A DNA stretch of 63,256 nt from Runella sp. CRIBMP (GCF_009905605.1 NZ_JAAAKZ010000023.1:1-63256), one strand, 5' to 3'. Positions 1 to 9,049 are shown, numbered from the stretch's first letter. The notes: generated by a model from the sequence alone, not told the origin. A program made the numbers and translations.

Positions 1-1950
1 CCCGCAGCAAAGGTTACTACTTGGTTGGTGATGCCGGTGTAATCATTATCGGCCGTGGTGGCGGTGCCATCTGTGGTTGAGAAATTTACCGTCACTGCTA
101 CATCCACTGGATTACTTAATGAAACACTAAACACCTGGGGTGTTATCGCTTCTGACTGACTCACATTGCCGACCAAAGCTACCGTGGCCGCGTCGTCGTT
201 CGTTATGGTGCCTGTCTGTGGGCTGCCCGCCGTAGTCACTTCCACAGGAGCAAGCGTAATAGCTCCCAAAGCCACCGTAAAGGCTTCATCCAATTCGACT
301 TTGTTATCGCCATTGACCAACACAGTAATCGTTTTTTGTTCTCCCGACGTTCCCGTAAATGTCAATGTACCGTCGTTATCGGTATAATCGTTATCGGCCG
401 TAGAAGCGGTGCCGTTAGTGGTGGTATAAGCTACCGACAAGCCACCCTGTACGGGGTTATTAAGCGTAGCCGTGAAAGTGTAACTGGTCGTACCTGCGGA
501 TCCTTCGTTTTTGGCAGTGCCGCCACTGAGCGTAACTACGGCCGCATCGTCGTTGGTAATGGTACCTTGCCCTTGCCCATCGGAAATGGAACCATTGCTT
601 AAATTGGACAGGTTTACGAAGAAGGTTTCATTGGGTTCTACCTTTAGGTCTCCGTTGAGCGTAATGACAATATCCTCTGAGGCATCCCCAACTGCAAAAG
701 TAAGCATTCCATTTTTGGCAACATAATCATTGTCGGCAGTGGTGGCCGTATTATCAGCGGTTTGATAATCAATGGTTTCAGCCGTAGCTGTGCTGTTACG
801 CGTTACCGTAAAAGTCAGGGTTGTTGTTCCTGAATTTCCTTCTGAAATGGTGGCATCGCTGATGCTGAAAGAAAGGTCATTATCCTGAATGGTTCCCAAC
901 CCTTGATTATCAGCGAAGGTGACATCCGCTGCTCCCATAATATTGGTCAGATTCACAAAGAAAGTTTCGTTTGATTCGCCAACAACATCTCCCAAGACGG
1001 ACACTGAAACGGTCTGCGTTTGTCCAGCACCGTTTGCCGGAAACGTTAATGTACCAGAATTAGTGGTATAATCCCCACCAGCGTTAGCAGTGCCGGGAGC
1101 GGTGGCAAAATCAACCGTCACAGCGGAGCTTACCACTTGACTGAGGGTTACGTTGAAGGTAAAAGTTGTGGTACCCGCATCCCCTTCCGCCTGCGTCACA
1201 TCGTTGATAGAAATCGTAGCGGCATCGTCGTTGGTAATGGTGCCGGTACCGGTGCCCGAAGGCCCTGAAATGACTACATTTCGCCCGGAGGCCACTACCG
1301 AGCTCAGCGACACTGTAAAGGTTTCATTGGGTTCTACTTTCAGGTCACCGTTGACTACTACGTTAAATGTTTTGGTTTCTCCAGCCGTACCCGTAAAGTT
1401 GAGGGTCGTACTGTTGGCCACATAATCATTGTCGGCGGTGGTCGCGGTACCGTTTGTAGTGGCGATATTCACCGACGCAGCGGCATCAATAGCTTTGTCG
1501 AGGGTAACAGTGAAGCTGTAATTCTGGGTTCCAGCATTTCCTTCATTCTGAGAGACACTATTGACCGAGAAGGTGGCTTGGTCGTCATTGGTAATGCTTC
1601 CCGCTCCAGTCGCATCGGTCAGGATTACTCCAGCGGGTGCTCCCGACAAAATCACCGAAAAGGCTTCATTTAATTCCACAATATCATCGGCATTGACAGA
1701 CACATTCACCGTGGCCGTTGGACTTCCATTTGCCGCAAAGCTCACGGTACCATTGGTGATAGCGGTAAAATCCGTTCCACTGACGGCTGTTCCTCCCAGG
1801 GTATTAACCGTCAAATCAAAAGCGGTCGTAACGTCATTGCGCGTAACGGTGAATCCAAAAGTAGTCGTTCCTCCACCGTTACCTTCCGCCAATGTTACAT
1901 CAGAAATGGTAACGTTTATCGGCGTTTTAAACCCAAAATCAAGGGTCGTA
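1..1950 (-). repeat. Calx-beta tandem repeat array (left end)
   Basis: About 345-bp units recur inside the coding sequence, each beginning with DNA for ITNDDAA near 1585, 1240, 550 and 200 (the unit near 885 has a variant linker). Units near 1-560 are close copies of units near 62700-63256. One stretch of almost 60 bp (about 471-530 against about 63181-63238) appears identical. Confidence 0.8.
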
Positions 1951-4900
1951 TTGTTTTCTACTAAACCACCAGCAAAGTCTAGCGTAATGGCCTGACTCGC
2001 AATTGACCCCGAAAGAGCATCTTGCCCGTTGTCGTCATTATCGGTATTATTGTCGGGATCAGGAGCAGCTCCTTGCGGGCTTGACAGTAACCCATCAAGC
2101 TCTTGCCCTGCGCCAAACTCGGCGGCGGGAATTTGTACGATATAATCACCAGAACAAAGGTTTGAGAAAAGGTATAGACCTCCACCGGCAGTGGTGGTGG
2201 TGCTTACAAAAGCGTCTGTACCATCCAGTACTCCCGGAACTGAGCCATTGTCCTGATAAAGGTTAACGACCACGCCAACGATGCCTGCATCGCCCCCGTC
2301 AAAGGTGCCATTTTTATTATTGTCTCGGTATACCAGATTGCCCAGGCTGTGTTTGCTGAGTTGGGTCACCGTTGGGTTAACAGGGCTTCCGGCTACATCA
2401 TCCGTCTGAATGGTGGTGAAGTTGCCGCCACTCACAGTGCCTTGATTGGAGATTTGACATACACCAGCAGGCAAAGGAGTATCGATGGATACTTGGAATT
2501 TGATTATAATATTTTGTCCGGCAGGCAGCAGAAAGCCTCCTACACCACCCACCGTTACAGTTTCTCCGGATAATACCACAGCTCGGCGAGCGGCTTCTTC
2601 CACTTCGTTGGTTGCCTTGGAAGGACCCGGAATGGTTGTCAGCGCATCGGGTTCATTTTTGACTTCTTCCCGCACTTGAGCTACTTCAACCTCAGGCCTA
2701 TCTTTCTCTATAATAGCGAGCGGTTCGGCGGCAATGCGGGCGGCAGAGTGGCCGGGTGTAAGACAGGTAGCGGTACTAACAAAGTAGGCAGGAGTACCGG
2801 TTTCGGTTTGCAACATACCTCCTGTGTTAGTGTTGCCCCTATCTGCCCAATAGGTAGGGACGTTGGGGCCGTCGTCTCCCTGCAGGCGCAAATCACCCGA
2901 GGTAGGGTCAAGATCTCTAACCCGGATGGCTCGCGTGCCTGAAGGACCAGTGACATTGTTGTTTAGTACATCACTACAGAGGATGTTGAATTCATCATTA
3001 GCTACTCCGGTTCCACCCACTCTCAGTTCAATACCTTCTGTACTGTTTGCATCTCTCGTAATGTTATTATTGTCTACAAAAAAATCAAGGCGACCGGCTG
3101 AGGTTGTAGCAACCCGGGCAATTCCTAAGACGGTTTCTTGACCATTGACATTGGTAATGTTGGTATTGCTGCGGATTTCGTATTTGGCTGAACTGTTTTG
3201 TTCATGCAGCATTCGTATGGTCGCAAATATTGTAGCTGCAGCGTTACTATGGCCAATATTGGTATTATTATTGAGTCGACCATTCAAAGTAGAAGTGTTA
3301 AAGGTAGAACTGAGTACTGCTACTTCATTAGAAGCTTCAATATCCGTGCAGTTAACGATATTGTAATTGATGGTTGCCGTACCTACTGACCCCACTTCAA
3401 TCCCTGCCATAGGGGTTCCAAAACGCTGAACCTTACAGTTGTTAATGTTAATATTCATGGTAGAACTACCCTCAGCAATGACTTGGATCCCTTTCGTGCC
3501 CGCTCTTTGGAAAAGGCTATTCGTAAGATTAATCGTAGCGGTAGCCGATGATTGAGTACGGGCTTCAAAACAATCCGCTCCAGTTGGGTCATTGAAAGTA
3601 CAGTTATTGACCGTCAAATTAAGCGACCCGGTGTTGTTGATGAGGTGGAAAGTTCGAACGGCGGATGTTTGAAACGTAGAGTTGGTAATGGAACAGGTGC
3701 CACTCAGGTTGCGGAACTTCAGGGCATTTTCATCTTCAGAACTAGCATCACCATTGTTCACGGCAGTACAGTTGTCCATGGTAAGATTGCTCACATTCAA
3801 GCCCACAATACCGTGCTCTTTAGTAGCCCCGATGTCTATATTATGAAATGCAACCGTATTTACTATATTCATGTAAATAGCCGCAAAACAAGCCGCTACA
3901 TCGTCTTCGTCGCATTGGGTATCAAAACCGGCATCACTGACTGAATTGGCAGAAGGCAAACTCATGTTTCTCAGGGTGATGTTGGTAGCGTTCCTTATCT
4001 CAATACCCCGGCCGGAAATATTGGTCAAAGTACCGCCGGAAGCATCCGTAGTTCCCGTACCCGTTACTTCAAAGCTACCCGTGGTAGTGAAGATACTAAT
4101 GGCATTGGCAGAATTGGAAGCGGTAATACTTTGGATAATCACATCCAAAGCACCATTGTTAAAATTGACCCCTACACCTCCGGTATTTGTAATGCTAACT
4201 TCCCGAACCAAGGCAGAGGTAAAGTTATTCCCTTGCAGCGCCGTACCACCGGTGTTGTTGATATTGACCCCACGCACTTGGTTCTGTGACTGCATGTTGA
4301 TGGTATTGGCAGCCTGATTGATGGTGGGGCGGGTACCACCGACCGTAGGAATAGTCGCCGGTGAGATGGGTGGATGAGTGGAAAAAGTAACCCCTGCCAA
4401 AGCAGCGAGACTGGCCCCTGTGGCACCTTGCCCGATCAGTTTTTGCTGGCCCAGTAAAGCGGTGTTGGTCGTATTTGTATAAGTTCCTGTATAGACAAAG
4501 ATATTGTCGCCCGTTTCATCAAGGGATGAGCTGTTGAAGGCGTTCATGGTATTAAATGGCGAGTTGATGCGCCCATCTCCACCGCTGGCAGCACCGGCAT
4601 TGATGAACCAAATCATGCCGGTCATTGTGATAGTGACCGTATTAATGGAGGTGAATGTACCATCGGAGATAGTATAAGTGAACGTAGTGGCACCTGTAAA
4701 GCCCGGATTGGGATTAAAAGTAAAACTACCATCGGCAGCAAATGTAACCTGCCCCTCCGTACCGGTCTGATTAACTGCGGTTACACTGATCACGTCGCCA
4801 GCATCTAAGTTGACATCATTTGAGGTAAGTCCCGATGCCGCAGGAACGGAAATAGATACGTTACCTACGGTAGAATAGGCATCCTTAACCGCAATTGGTG

Positions 4901-5321
4901 CCGATTTGACTGAGCCGGGTACCAACGTAGTATTGGGATCAACGGTATCTGTAAAATTCACCGCAGTGGCATCGTCCGGACCCGTATTGGCAATGGTGAC
5001 TGTATACTCAATGACATCACCGGGGGTAGGGCCCGCAGTACCGTTGTCTGTTCCTACCAACACGGCGGTTTTAATGGCTGTAACGGCCGGTGCCAACAAC
5101 GCGGCCGTACCCTGAGTGAGGACGGAAGAAGTCACCGGTTCGGTGATAAATGGGCTGGGGCGACGAGGAGAGGCAGGAAATGTCCCTTTGGTGCCATTGA
5201 CCGCATGAGGATTTGAACGTTGCGTTGTGCCATTGACCGAAAGCGTTTCCTCCGGCGGATTCAGCATTCCAATCAGTAAACTGAGCAGAATACTCACAGA
5301 AAAAGGTAGTGTAAATTTCAT
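1..5321 (-). CDS. Giant surface protein, N-terminal part (DUF11, beta-helix, SdrD-like, Calx-beta); runs off the window start
   Basis: The frame is open from the ATG at 5321 to the window edge (about 1773 codons, no stop). Residues 1-20 form a signal peptide (MKFTLPFSVSILLSLLIGML). A DUF11-like domain (IEYTVTIANTGPDDATAV) lies near residues 83-150, followed by a cadherin/tandem-95-like domain (GFTGATTFTYTISDGT) near 150-230. A long asparagine-rich right-handed beta-helix stretch (many NNTG, NNC, NITN rungs) covers about 240-840. An SdrD B-like domain (GNLVYRDNNKNGTFDGG) lies near 990-1095. From about residue 1120 onward there are five complete and one partial Calx-beta domains joined by ITNDDAA linkers. 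Such proteins are exported and act at the cell surface, often in adhesion. The missing C-terminus is probably the piece at 60386-63256. The exact ligand is unknown. Confidence 0.85.
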   Translation of the reverse strand, partial: MKFTLPFSVSILLSLLIGMLNPPEETLSVNGTTQRSNPHAVNGTKGTFPASPRRPSPFITEPVTSSVLTQGTAALLAPAVTAIKTAVLVGTDNGTAGPTPGDVIEYTVTIANTGPDDATAVNFTDTVDPNTTLVPGSVKSAPIAVKDAYSTVGNVSISVPAASGLTSNDVNLDAGDVISVTAVNQTGTEGQVTFAADGSFTFNPNPGFTGATTFTYTISDGTFTSINTVTITMTGMIWFINAGAASGGDGRINSPFNTMNAFNSSSLDETGDNIFVYTGTYTNTTNTALLGQQKLIGQGATGASLAALAGVTFSTHPPISPATIPTVGGTRPTINQAANTINMQSQNQVRGVNINNTGGTALQGNNFTSALVREVSITNTGGVGVNFNNGALDVIIQSITASNSANAISIFTTTGSFEVTGTGTTDASGGTLTNISGRGIEIRNATNITLRNMSLPSANSVSDAGFDTQCDEDDVAACFAAIYMNIVNTVAFHNIDIGATKEHGIVGLNVSNLTMDNCTAVNNGDASSEDENALKFRNLSGTCSITNSTFQTSAVRTFHLINNTGSLNLTVNNCTFNDPTGADCFEARTQSSATATINLTNSLFQRAGTKGIQVIAEGSSTMNININNCKVQRFGTPMAGIEVGSVGTATINYNIVNCTDIEASNEVAVLSSTFNTSTLNGRLNNNTNIGHSNAAATIFATIRMLHEQNSSAKYEIRSNTNITNVNGQETVLGIARVATTSAGRLDFFVDNNNITRDANSTEGIELRVGGTGVANDEFNILCSDVLNNNVTGPSGTRAIRVRDLDPTSGDLRLQGDDGPNVPTYWADRGNTNTGGMLQTETGTPAYFVSTATCLTPGHSAARIAAEPLAIIEKDRPEVEVAQVREEVKNEPDALTTIPGPSKATNEVEEAARRAVVLSGETVTVGGVGGFLLPAGQNIIIKFQVSIDTPLPAGVCQISNQGTVSGGNFTTIQTDDVAGSPVNPTVTQLSKHSLGNLVYRDNNKNGTFDGGDAGIVGVVVNLYQDNGSVPGVLDGTDAFVSTTTTAGGGLYLFSNLCSGDYIVQIPAAEFGAGQELDGLLSSPQGAAPDPDNNTDNDDNGQDALSGSIASQAITLDFAGGLVENNTTLDFGFKTPINVTISDVTLAEGNGGGTTTFGFTVTRNDVTTAFDLTVNTLGGTAVSGTDFTAITNGTVSFAANGSPTATVNVSVNADDIVELNEAFSVILSGAPAGVILTDATGAGSITNDDQATFSVNSVSQNEGNAGTQNYSFTVTLDKAIDAAASVNIATTNGTATTADNDYVANSTTLNFTGTAGETKTFNVVVNGDLKVEPNETFTVSLSSVVASGRNVVISGPSGTGTGTITNDDAATISINDVTQAEGDAGTTTFTFNVTLSQVVSSAVTVDFATAPGTANAGGDYTTNSGTLTFPANGAGQTQTVSVSVLGDVVGESNETFFVNLTNIMGAADVTFADNQGLGTIQDNDLSFSISDATISEGNSGTTTLTFTVTRNSTATAETIDYQTADNTATTADNDYVAKNGMLTFAVGDASEDIVITLNGDLKVEPNETFFVNLSNLSNGSISDGQGQGTITNDDAAVVTLSGGTAKNEGSAGTTSYTFTATLNNPVQGGLSVAYTTTNGTASTADNDYTDNDGTLTFTGTSGEQKTITVLVNGDNKVELDEAFTVALGAITLAPVEVTTAGSPQTGTITNDDAATVALVGNVSQSEAITPQVFSVSLSNPVDVAVTVNFSTTDGTATTADNDYTGITNQVVTFAA

Positions 5322-5586
5322 GACATAGAGCTTTTCTTTGTTTGAGAAGTAAATCTGATTTTAATTTATGGGCAGTTATTATGCACCCATAATTCAATAA
5401 AATGGCCTTAAAAACTCCGCCTGATTTCAATGTGATTTAAGTTGAATTCACGGTATCTAAGGTCATAAAATGCAATGTTATCAATGATTTATATTTAATG
5501 CATTTTGGTTTATGCATTGTTATTGTCCTGTGCTTTCCATCCTACCTTTTACAGAGCGATTGGTTCATTTGCTCCCGATGTTTATG
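5322..5586. promoter_or_regulatory. Intergenic region upstream of the giant surface gene, with an inverted repeat
   Basis: No gene is seen here. An imperfect dyad, TATGGG (5367-5372) and CCCATA (5386-5391), lies about 45 bp upstream of the giant gene start. It could be an operator of that gene or a weak terminator of the upstream cassette. No clear TAnnTTTG box was found. Confidence 0.3.
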
Positions 5587-5883
5587 CTAACTTATAACCA
5601 CCTCATAGCGCATACCTTTTGTACCAAGTCCGATGGGTACCATAAAAAGTACCAGCTCGCCTACGGTGGGGTGCACCAGTACAAAAGTTCCCTGTAAATA
5701 GTAGGTTTGAGTCAGCCCCGTCTCAAATTCGAGCGTAAATGGCTGACGAAATTTATCTGATTCACTTCCCCATGTCGATACCCTGATAAGTTGGGAAGAC
5801 TGAATTGTGTCAGGCGTAAAACGAATAGAAAAGTTTTGATTTAAGTAGGGTTGAAAATCAGCAACAGTAATTTTTTCTACCAT
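5587..5883 (-). CDS. DUF6916 family protein
   Basis: This protein has 98 residues when started at the ATG at 5883. That start begins 13 bp after the GNAT stop and gives the family-like N-terminus MVEKITVADFQPYLNQNF. A longer reading would overlap the acetyltransferase. The C-terminal half (YYLQGTFVLVHPTVGEL, then LFMVPIG) resembles the small all-beta DUF6916 domain. There is no signal peptide or membrane segment. It is the last gene of a five-gene minus-strand cassette with three tail-collar proteins and a GNAT enzyme, which suggests a shared function. The biochemical role is unknown. Confidence 0.7.
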   Translation of the reverse strand: MVEKITVADFQPYLNQNFSIRFTPDTIQSSQLIRVSTWGSESDKFRQPFTLEFETGLTQTYYLQGTFVLVHPTVGELVLFMVPIGLGTKGMRYEVVIS

Positions 5884-5896
5884 AATAAATAGTGTT

Positions 5897-6385
5897 TTAA
5901 GGAGTATTGGCCGCTGGCTTCCACTCATATAAGTAATACACAGAATTAAACTCCCCAATTTTTCGGAAATTGAGGCGTTCGTATAATTTCAGGGCTGGGT
6001 TATTATATTCCACATGAATCGTTACTGTTTTACCTAATTCTGCTCCTTTGTTAAGCACCGATTCGAGCATTTTTTTTCCAATGCCTCTACGGCGATAATC
6101 GGGTAATAAAGCAATATCCATTATCCTGACTTCGCTGGGGCTGTAGTTCCAATGTACATACATCCTACCCACAGAAACTCCATCATTCTCAATAATTTGC
6201 AAATTTGCACCTTGATAAAACTCCTGATAATACTGGTGCTGGGCCATGAATTGCTGCGTCAGAAACGCTCGTTTATCGGCTTCACTCCATTCAGGCACCA
6301 GGGCCATTTCATCGGCCCTGGTGCTGGCATAAATGTCTAATAGCGTAGGAAGGTCTGCTTCCGTGATGGGTCTCAACGATACCAT
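5897..6385 (-). CDS. GNAT family N-acetyltransferase
   Basis: This 162-residue protein is a single GNAT domain. It starts VSLRPITEADLPTLLDIY (beta1-alpha1) and contains a strand IMDIALLPDYRRRGIGKKML (about residues 88-107) whose RRRGIG is the acetyl-CoA pyrophosphate-binding loop (Q/RxxGxG/A). It ends with a typical NPALKLYERLNFRKIGE motif. It is cytoplasmic and transfers an acetyl group from acetyl-CoA to an amine. The acceptor cannot be read from the sequence. It lies 13 bp downstream of the third tail-collar gene and 13 bp upstream of the DUF6916 gene, so co-transcription is likely. Modification of a cassette product is possible but is inference. Confidence 0.9.
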   Translation of the reverse strand: MVSLRPITEADLPTLLDIYASTRADEMALVPEWSEADKRAFLTQQFMAQHQYYQEFYQGANLQIIENDGVSVGRMYVHWNYSPSEVRIMDIALLPDYRRRGIGKKMLESVLNKGAELGKTVTIHVEYNNPALKLYERLNFRKIGEFNSVYYLYEWKPAANTP

Positions 6386-6398
6386 ACTTTACTTTTAA

Positions 6399-6914
6399 CT
6401 AGGTTCTTGGCGGAAAAACGCCCTGCAATGCAATGTTGAAATAAAAGGTTAGATACGGCATCATGTTGTTGTGCGGGTTATCCCCACCCGCGGGCGCTAT
6501 CGTATTGACCGACATTTGAGTCCCTCCAGGGGGTGGATTTGTCTTGTACACATTGGCCCGGGCAACAAATGCACCTCCGGGAGTTGATTGTAACCCGCTG
6601 TCATTGGCGGCCCGAACTATATGACTGTGCGACGGTATTTCAGATTCCAGCAACGTTACCGTTTCACTTCCACCAGTTTCTCCCAAATCGTGTAGGGACA
6701 ATCCTGGCCCTTGTCCAGGGTGCATTGGAGCACGTCCTTGCAAATCAGGCAAGGCAAAATTTGACTTACCGTTGCCTCCATAAGTTGTTCCCAAGAGAGA
6801 GAAAAGCGCGGTATTTTGTGAAAGTGGCAAAAGCTGACCATCGCACCAAGCCCAGCCTTTAGGGGCAAAATTGAAAGGAAAGATACGTATTTCTGCTACA
6901 AATGGATCTGCCAT
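6399..6914 (-). CDS. Phage tail collar domain protein (MdpB-like), paralogue 3
   Basis: This 171-residue protein begins MADPFVAEIRIFPFNFAPKG, followed by WAWCDGQLLPLSQNTALFSLLGTTYGG, the hallmark of tail-collar (PF07484-type) proteins. The motif FALPDLQGRAPMHPGQGPG follows, then an ETGGSETVTL segment, SHSH, and a conserved C-terminus ending MMPYLTFYFNIALQGVFPP. No signal peptide is visible. Family members are beta-rich tail-fibre tip or microcystin-dependent proteins, often found outside phages in Bacteroidota. It is the third of three tandem paralogues and is followed by the GNAT gene after 13 bp. No other phage structural gene is present, so it is not part of a prophage. Confidence 0.88.
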   Translation of the reverse strand: MADPFVAEIRIFPFNFAPKGWAWCDGQLLPLSQNTALFSLLGTTYGGNGKSNFALPDLQGRAPMHPGQGPGLSLHDLGETGGSETVTLLESEIPSHSHIVRAANDSGLQSTPGGAFVARANVYKTNPPPGGTQMSVNTIAPAGGDNPHNNMMPYLTFYFNIALQGVFPPRT

Positions 6915-7005
6915 GATTATGTATATTTTGTAGTCAGTAGCCGTGTTTTAAGCATATTGGCCTACTAGACGGGGATGAAAAAATCTATTTTTAATTTTCA
7001 AACAA

Positions 7006-7515
7006 TTAGGTAGGCGATGGAAAAATTCCAAATAATGAAATGATGAAATCAACGCACAGATAGGGTTGAAAATTGGTGTGGGGTTGTGAGCCTCCCACAG
7101 GATTGACCATTGAGGGAGACATATCCACTAAACCACCCGAACTATCTGTTGTATATGCATCTGCGGAGGCATTTCTAGCCAATACCGCCCCCGCAGGGCT
7201 GCCACCACTGCCATTCGTATCTGTACCCATAAATGAATGACTATGCGCAGGAATTTGCTGCGTGGTAAGGGTAATTTCTTCTGCCCCTCCTGTTTCGGCC
7301 AAAACAAAGCCGTTTCCTTGATGAATGGGGATTCTGCCGCGCAAATCTGGCAAGGCAAAGGTAGATTCACCGTCACCACCGTAGGTTGTTCCAATCAATT
7401 GAAACAAGGTCTCATTTTCTGAAATGGGCAGCAATTGTCCTTCACAGAACATCCACCCCGCGGGAGCAAAGTTACCAGCAAAGATTCTTACTTCACCAAC
7501 ATAAGGTTGTGCCAT
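7006..7515 (-). CDS. Phage tail collar domain protein (MdpB-like), paralogue 2
   Basis: This 169-residue protein has the same architecture as its neighbours. The N-terminus is MAQPYVGEVRIFAGNFAPAG with the WMFCEGQLLPISENETLFQLIGTTYGG block. FALPDLRGRIPIHQGNG and an AETGGAEEITL segment follow, then AHSHSF, and the end is NFQPYLCVDFIISLFGIFPSP. The inner part between SHS and the C-terminal block is the most divergent region among the three copies, as expected for a binding tip. There is a 35-bp gap to paralogue 1 and a 91-bp gap to paralogue 3. Confidence 0.88.
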   Translation of the reverse strand: MAQPYVGEVRIFAGNFAPAGWMFCEGQLLPISENETLFQLIGTTYGGDGESTFALPDLRGRIPIHQGNGFVLAETGGAEEITLTTQQIPAHSHSFMGTDTNGSGGSPAGAVLARNASADAYTTDSSGGLVDMSPSMVNPVGGSQPHTNFQPYLCVDFIISLFGIFPSPT

Positions 7516-7550
7516 GGTTTTTCATACGTTATAGGTTTGCAAAATGGGTT

Positions 7551-8060
7551 TTAATTCGGACTCGGGAAGATTCCCTGCAATGCAATCGAAAAACTTAGCG
7601 TTAGAAACGGTTGCATATTGAGGTGAGCCTGACTCCCTCCCGTAGAAGTAACCATTGCGGGATTCATCGCAACCAACGCTGATGCCCCTCCCCCATAAAA
7701 CTCCGAAGGACTTGTAACAGCAAAATACGTCGAACTGTTCGGTGTAATAGAATCTTGGGTTAATGGAGATGCACTTACAAGGTGACTATGCGTAGGCAAC
7801 TCTGCTACTGAAATCGTATGCGCCTGCTCACCTCCACGCTCGCCCAAGGTATGCCCGCTACCAACGTGAATCGGTGTACGCCCTCTTAAATCTGGCAAGG
7901 CAAAATTGACCCGCCCATCTCCGCCAAATGTGGTCCCCAACAATGAAAAGAGCGCCTGATTTTGGTTAATTGGCAATAACTGACCATTGCATAATGCCCA
8001 GCCTTTGGGCGGAAACACAAAGCTCATAATTCGAATTTCTGATAAAAAAGGTTCTGCCAT
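7551..8060 (-). CDS. Phage tail collar domain protein (MdpB-like), paralogue 1
   Basis: This 169-residue protein is the first gene of the cassette. It has MAEPFLSEIRIMSFVFPPKG, then WALCNGQLLPINQNQALFSLLGTTFGG, FALPDLRGRTPIHVGSG, an ERGGEQAHTI segment, THSHLV, and the C-terminal block NMQPFLTLSFSIALQGIFPSP. The three copies share both ends but differ in the middle (about residues 90-140), which fits duplication followed by diversification. No signal peptide is visible. The upstream 350 bp holds no gene, so the cassette promoter probably lies there. Confidence 0.88.
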   Translation of the reverse strand: MAEPFLSEIRIMSFVFPPKGWALCNGQLLPINQNQALFSLLGTTFGGDGRVNFALPDLRGRTPIHVGSGHTLGERGGEQAHTISVAELPTHSHLVSASPLTQDSITPNSSTYFAVTSPSEFYGGGASALVAMNPAMVTSTGGSQAHLNMQPFLTLSFSIALQGIFPSPN

Positions 8061-8407
8061 AACAATGAGTTTTTAGATAAATAAACGAGAACGAAACTGA
8101 AAAGTATGAATAGAAAAATATCAGATTTCTCAAGCGCTCAGCACATGCCAATATTCAGTTTTGGATGGGTGGTTGATCGTTTTTAAATGCTTTTTAGTAC
8201 CTTGAAAAAAATCAAATAAATCAATCCGTCCACAAATCACAGCACTTTATTAAGAAATAATGGATTGTCTTTTAAAAGACTTTTAAAGTAGGGGAGATAA
8301 TAAAATAAATAACCAAACTATTGCTCAAAGCAAGCAATCACCGAAAATTATGGAAAGGTTTAGGTTTTGATAACGAATTTATGTGCAACATACTACGGGG
8401 AATGTAG
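8061..8407. other. Gene-free stretch upstream of the tail-collar cassette
   Basis: No convincing ORF is seen on either strand. It is AT-rich and contains a perfect 14-bp palindrome GTCTTTTAAAAGAC at 8267-8280, about 207 bp upstream of the first tail-collar gene, a possible regulatory site. No consensus TAnnTTTG promoter was identified with confidence. Confidence 0.4.
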
Positions 8408-9049
8408 CTATACAGCCATCTGTAGGGCATGCTCCAGATGATACTCTTGTTTAAAAAGAAGCTCCGACTGATTCCAAATTTGGATATTGGCCTGAACACT
8501 CGTTGAATTTAACATTATCTTCAAGTCTATGTGCCCTTTTCGGGTATTGTAACTCAAGGATTTTGTTTCTCTGACATAAGCGGGCAACAGAAAATCTGGC
8601 AACTGTCCCTCTGGAAGCTGTGTCTCAAGTGAATCGACTGACTTTAGAATTGTATCTGCTTCGTATGCATTGATTGATTTTACGTACTTCCATTGTTTAT
8701 CATGAAGTTGTTCGTAAAACACAAAAGCCCAATCAATACACCCCAATGAAGCGACTTTTAACTGCATCGGCACGAGCACTAAGTTGAAGTGAGCTAACTG
8801 AAACGCCCTTGTTTGAGAAAATTGGTAATTACTTTTAAGGAAATTATGAGATGTTTCCTCGAATACCTTCATAAAAACGGGATCAGACCAACATGCATCA
8901 GATACCTTAAATTCAAACGCTTCCACCAGACGCTCCAACAACCCTTTGTTTAAATTTTTAGTTTTTTCCGTTGCTTGTATCAGTGACGAATCTAACAATG
9001 TCAATGAAATTGCCGATAACGTATTCCCAATAAAAACACGTCTTTTCAT
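8408..9049 (-). CDS. Exported protein of unknown function with Tat-like leader
   Basis: This 213-residue protein begins MKRRVFIGNTLSAISLTLLDSS. It has a twin arginine followed by a moderately hydrophobic stretch, compatible with a Tat or Sec leader. The rest is soluble, with no cysteine-rich motif or transmembrane helix beyond the leader, and no family was recognised. Tryptophans are scattered through it (CWSDP, DWAFVFYEQL, KQWKY) and a beta-rich C-terminus is suggested (VQANIQIWNQSELLFKQEYHLEHAL). It lies upstream of the tail-collar cassette on the same strand but is separated by 347 bp, so it is probably its own unit. Confidence 0.7.
   Translation of the reverse strand: MKRRVFIGNTLSAISLTLLDSSLIQATEKTKNLNKGLLERLVEAFEFKVSDACWSDPVFMKVFEETSHNFLKSNYQFSQTRAFQLAHFNLVLVPMQLKVASLGCIDWAFVFYEQLHDKQWKYVKSINAYEADTILKSVDSLETQLPEGQLPDFLLPAYVRETKSLSYNTRKGHIDLKIMLNSTSVQANIQIWNQSELLFKQEYHLEHALQMAV

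Noticed and set aside
166-4317. Many plus-strand ORFs of 60-144 codons antisense to the giant surface gene
   Set aside because: They have repetitive low-complexity translations, no start signals, and are explained by the open minus-strand coding frame with clear domains.
5071-5430. 119-codon minus-strand ORF
   Set aside because: It overlaps the true start of the giant surface gene in another frame and lacks a plausible start or domain.
6399-8060. Prophage or tailocin
   Set aside because: Only tail-collar-domain genes are present. There is no capsid, sheath, tube, baseplate, lysis or packaging gene within the window.
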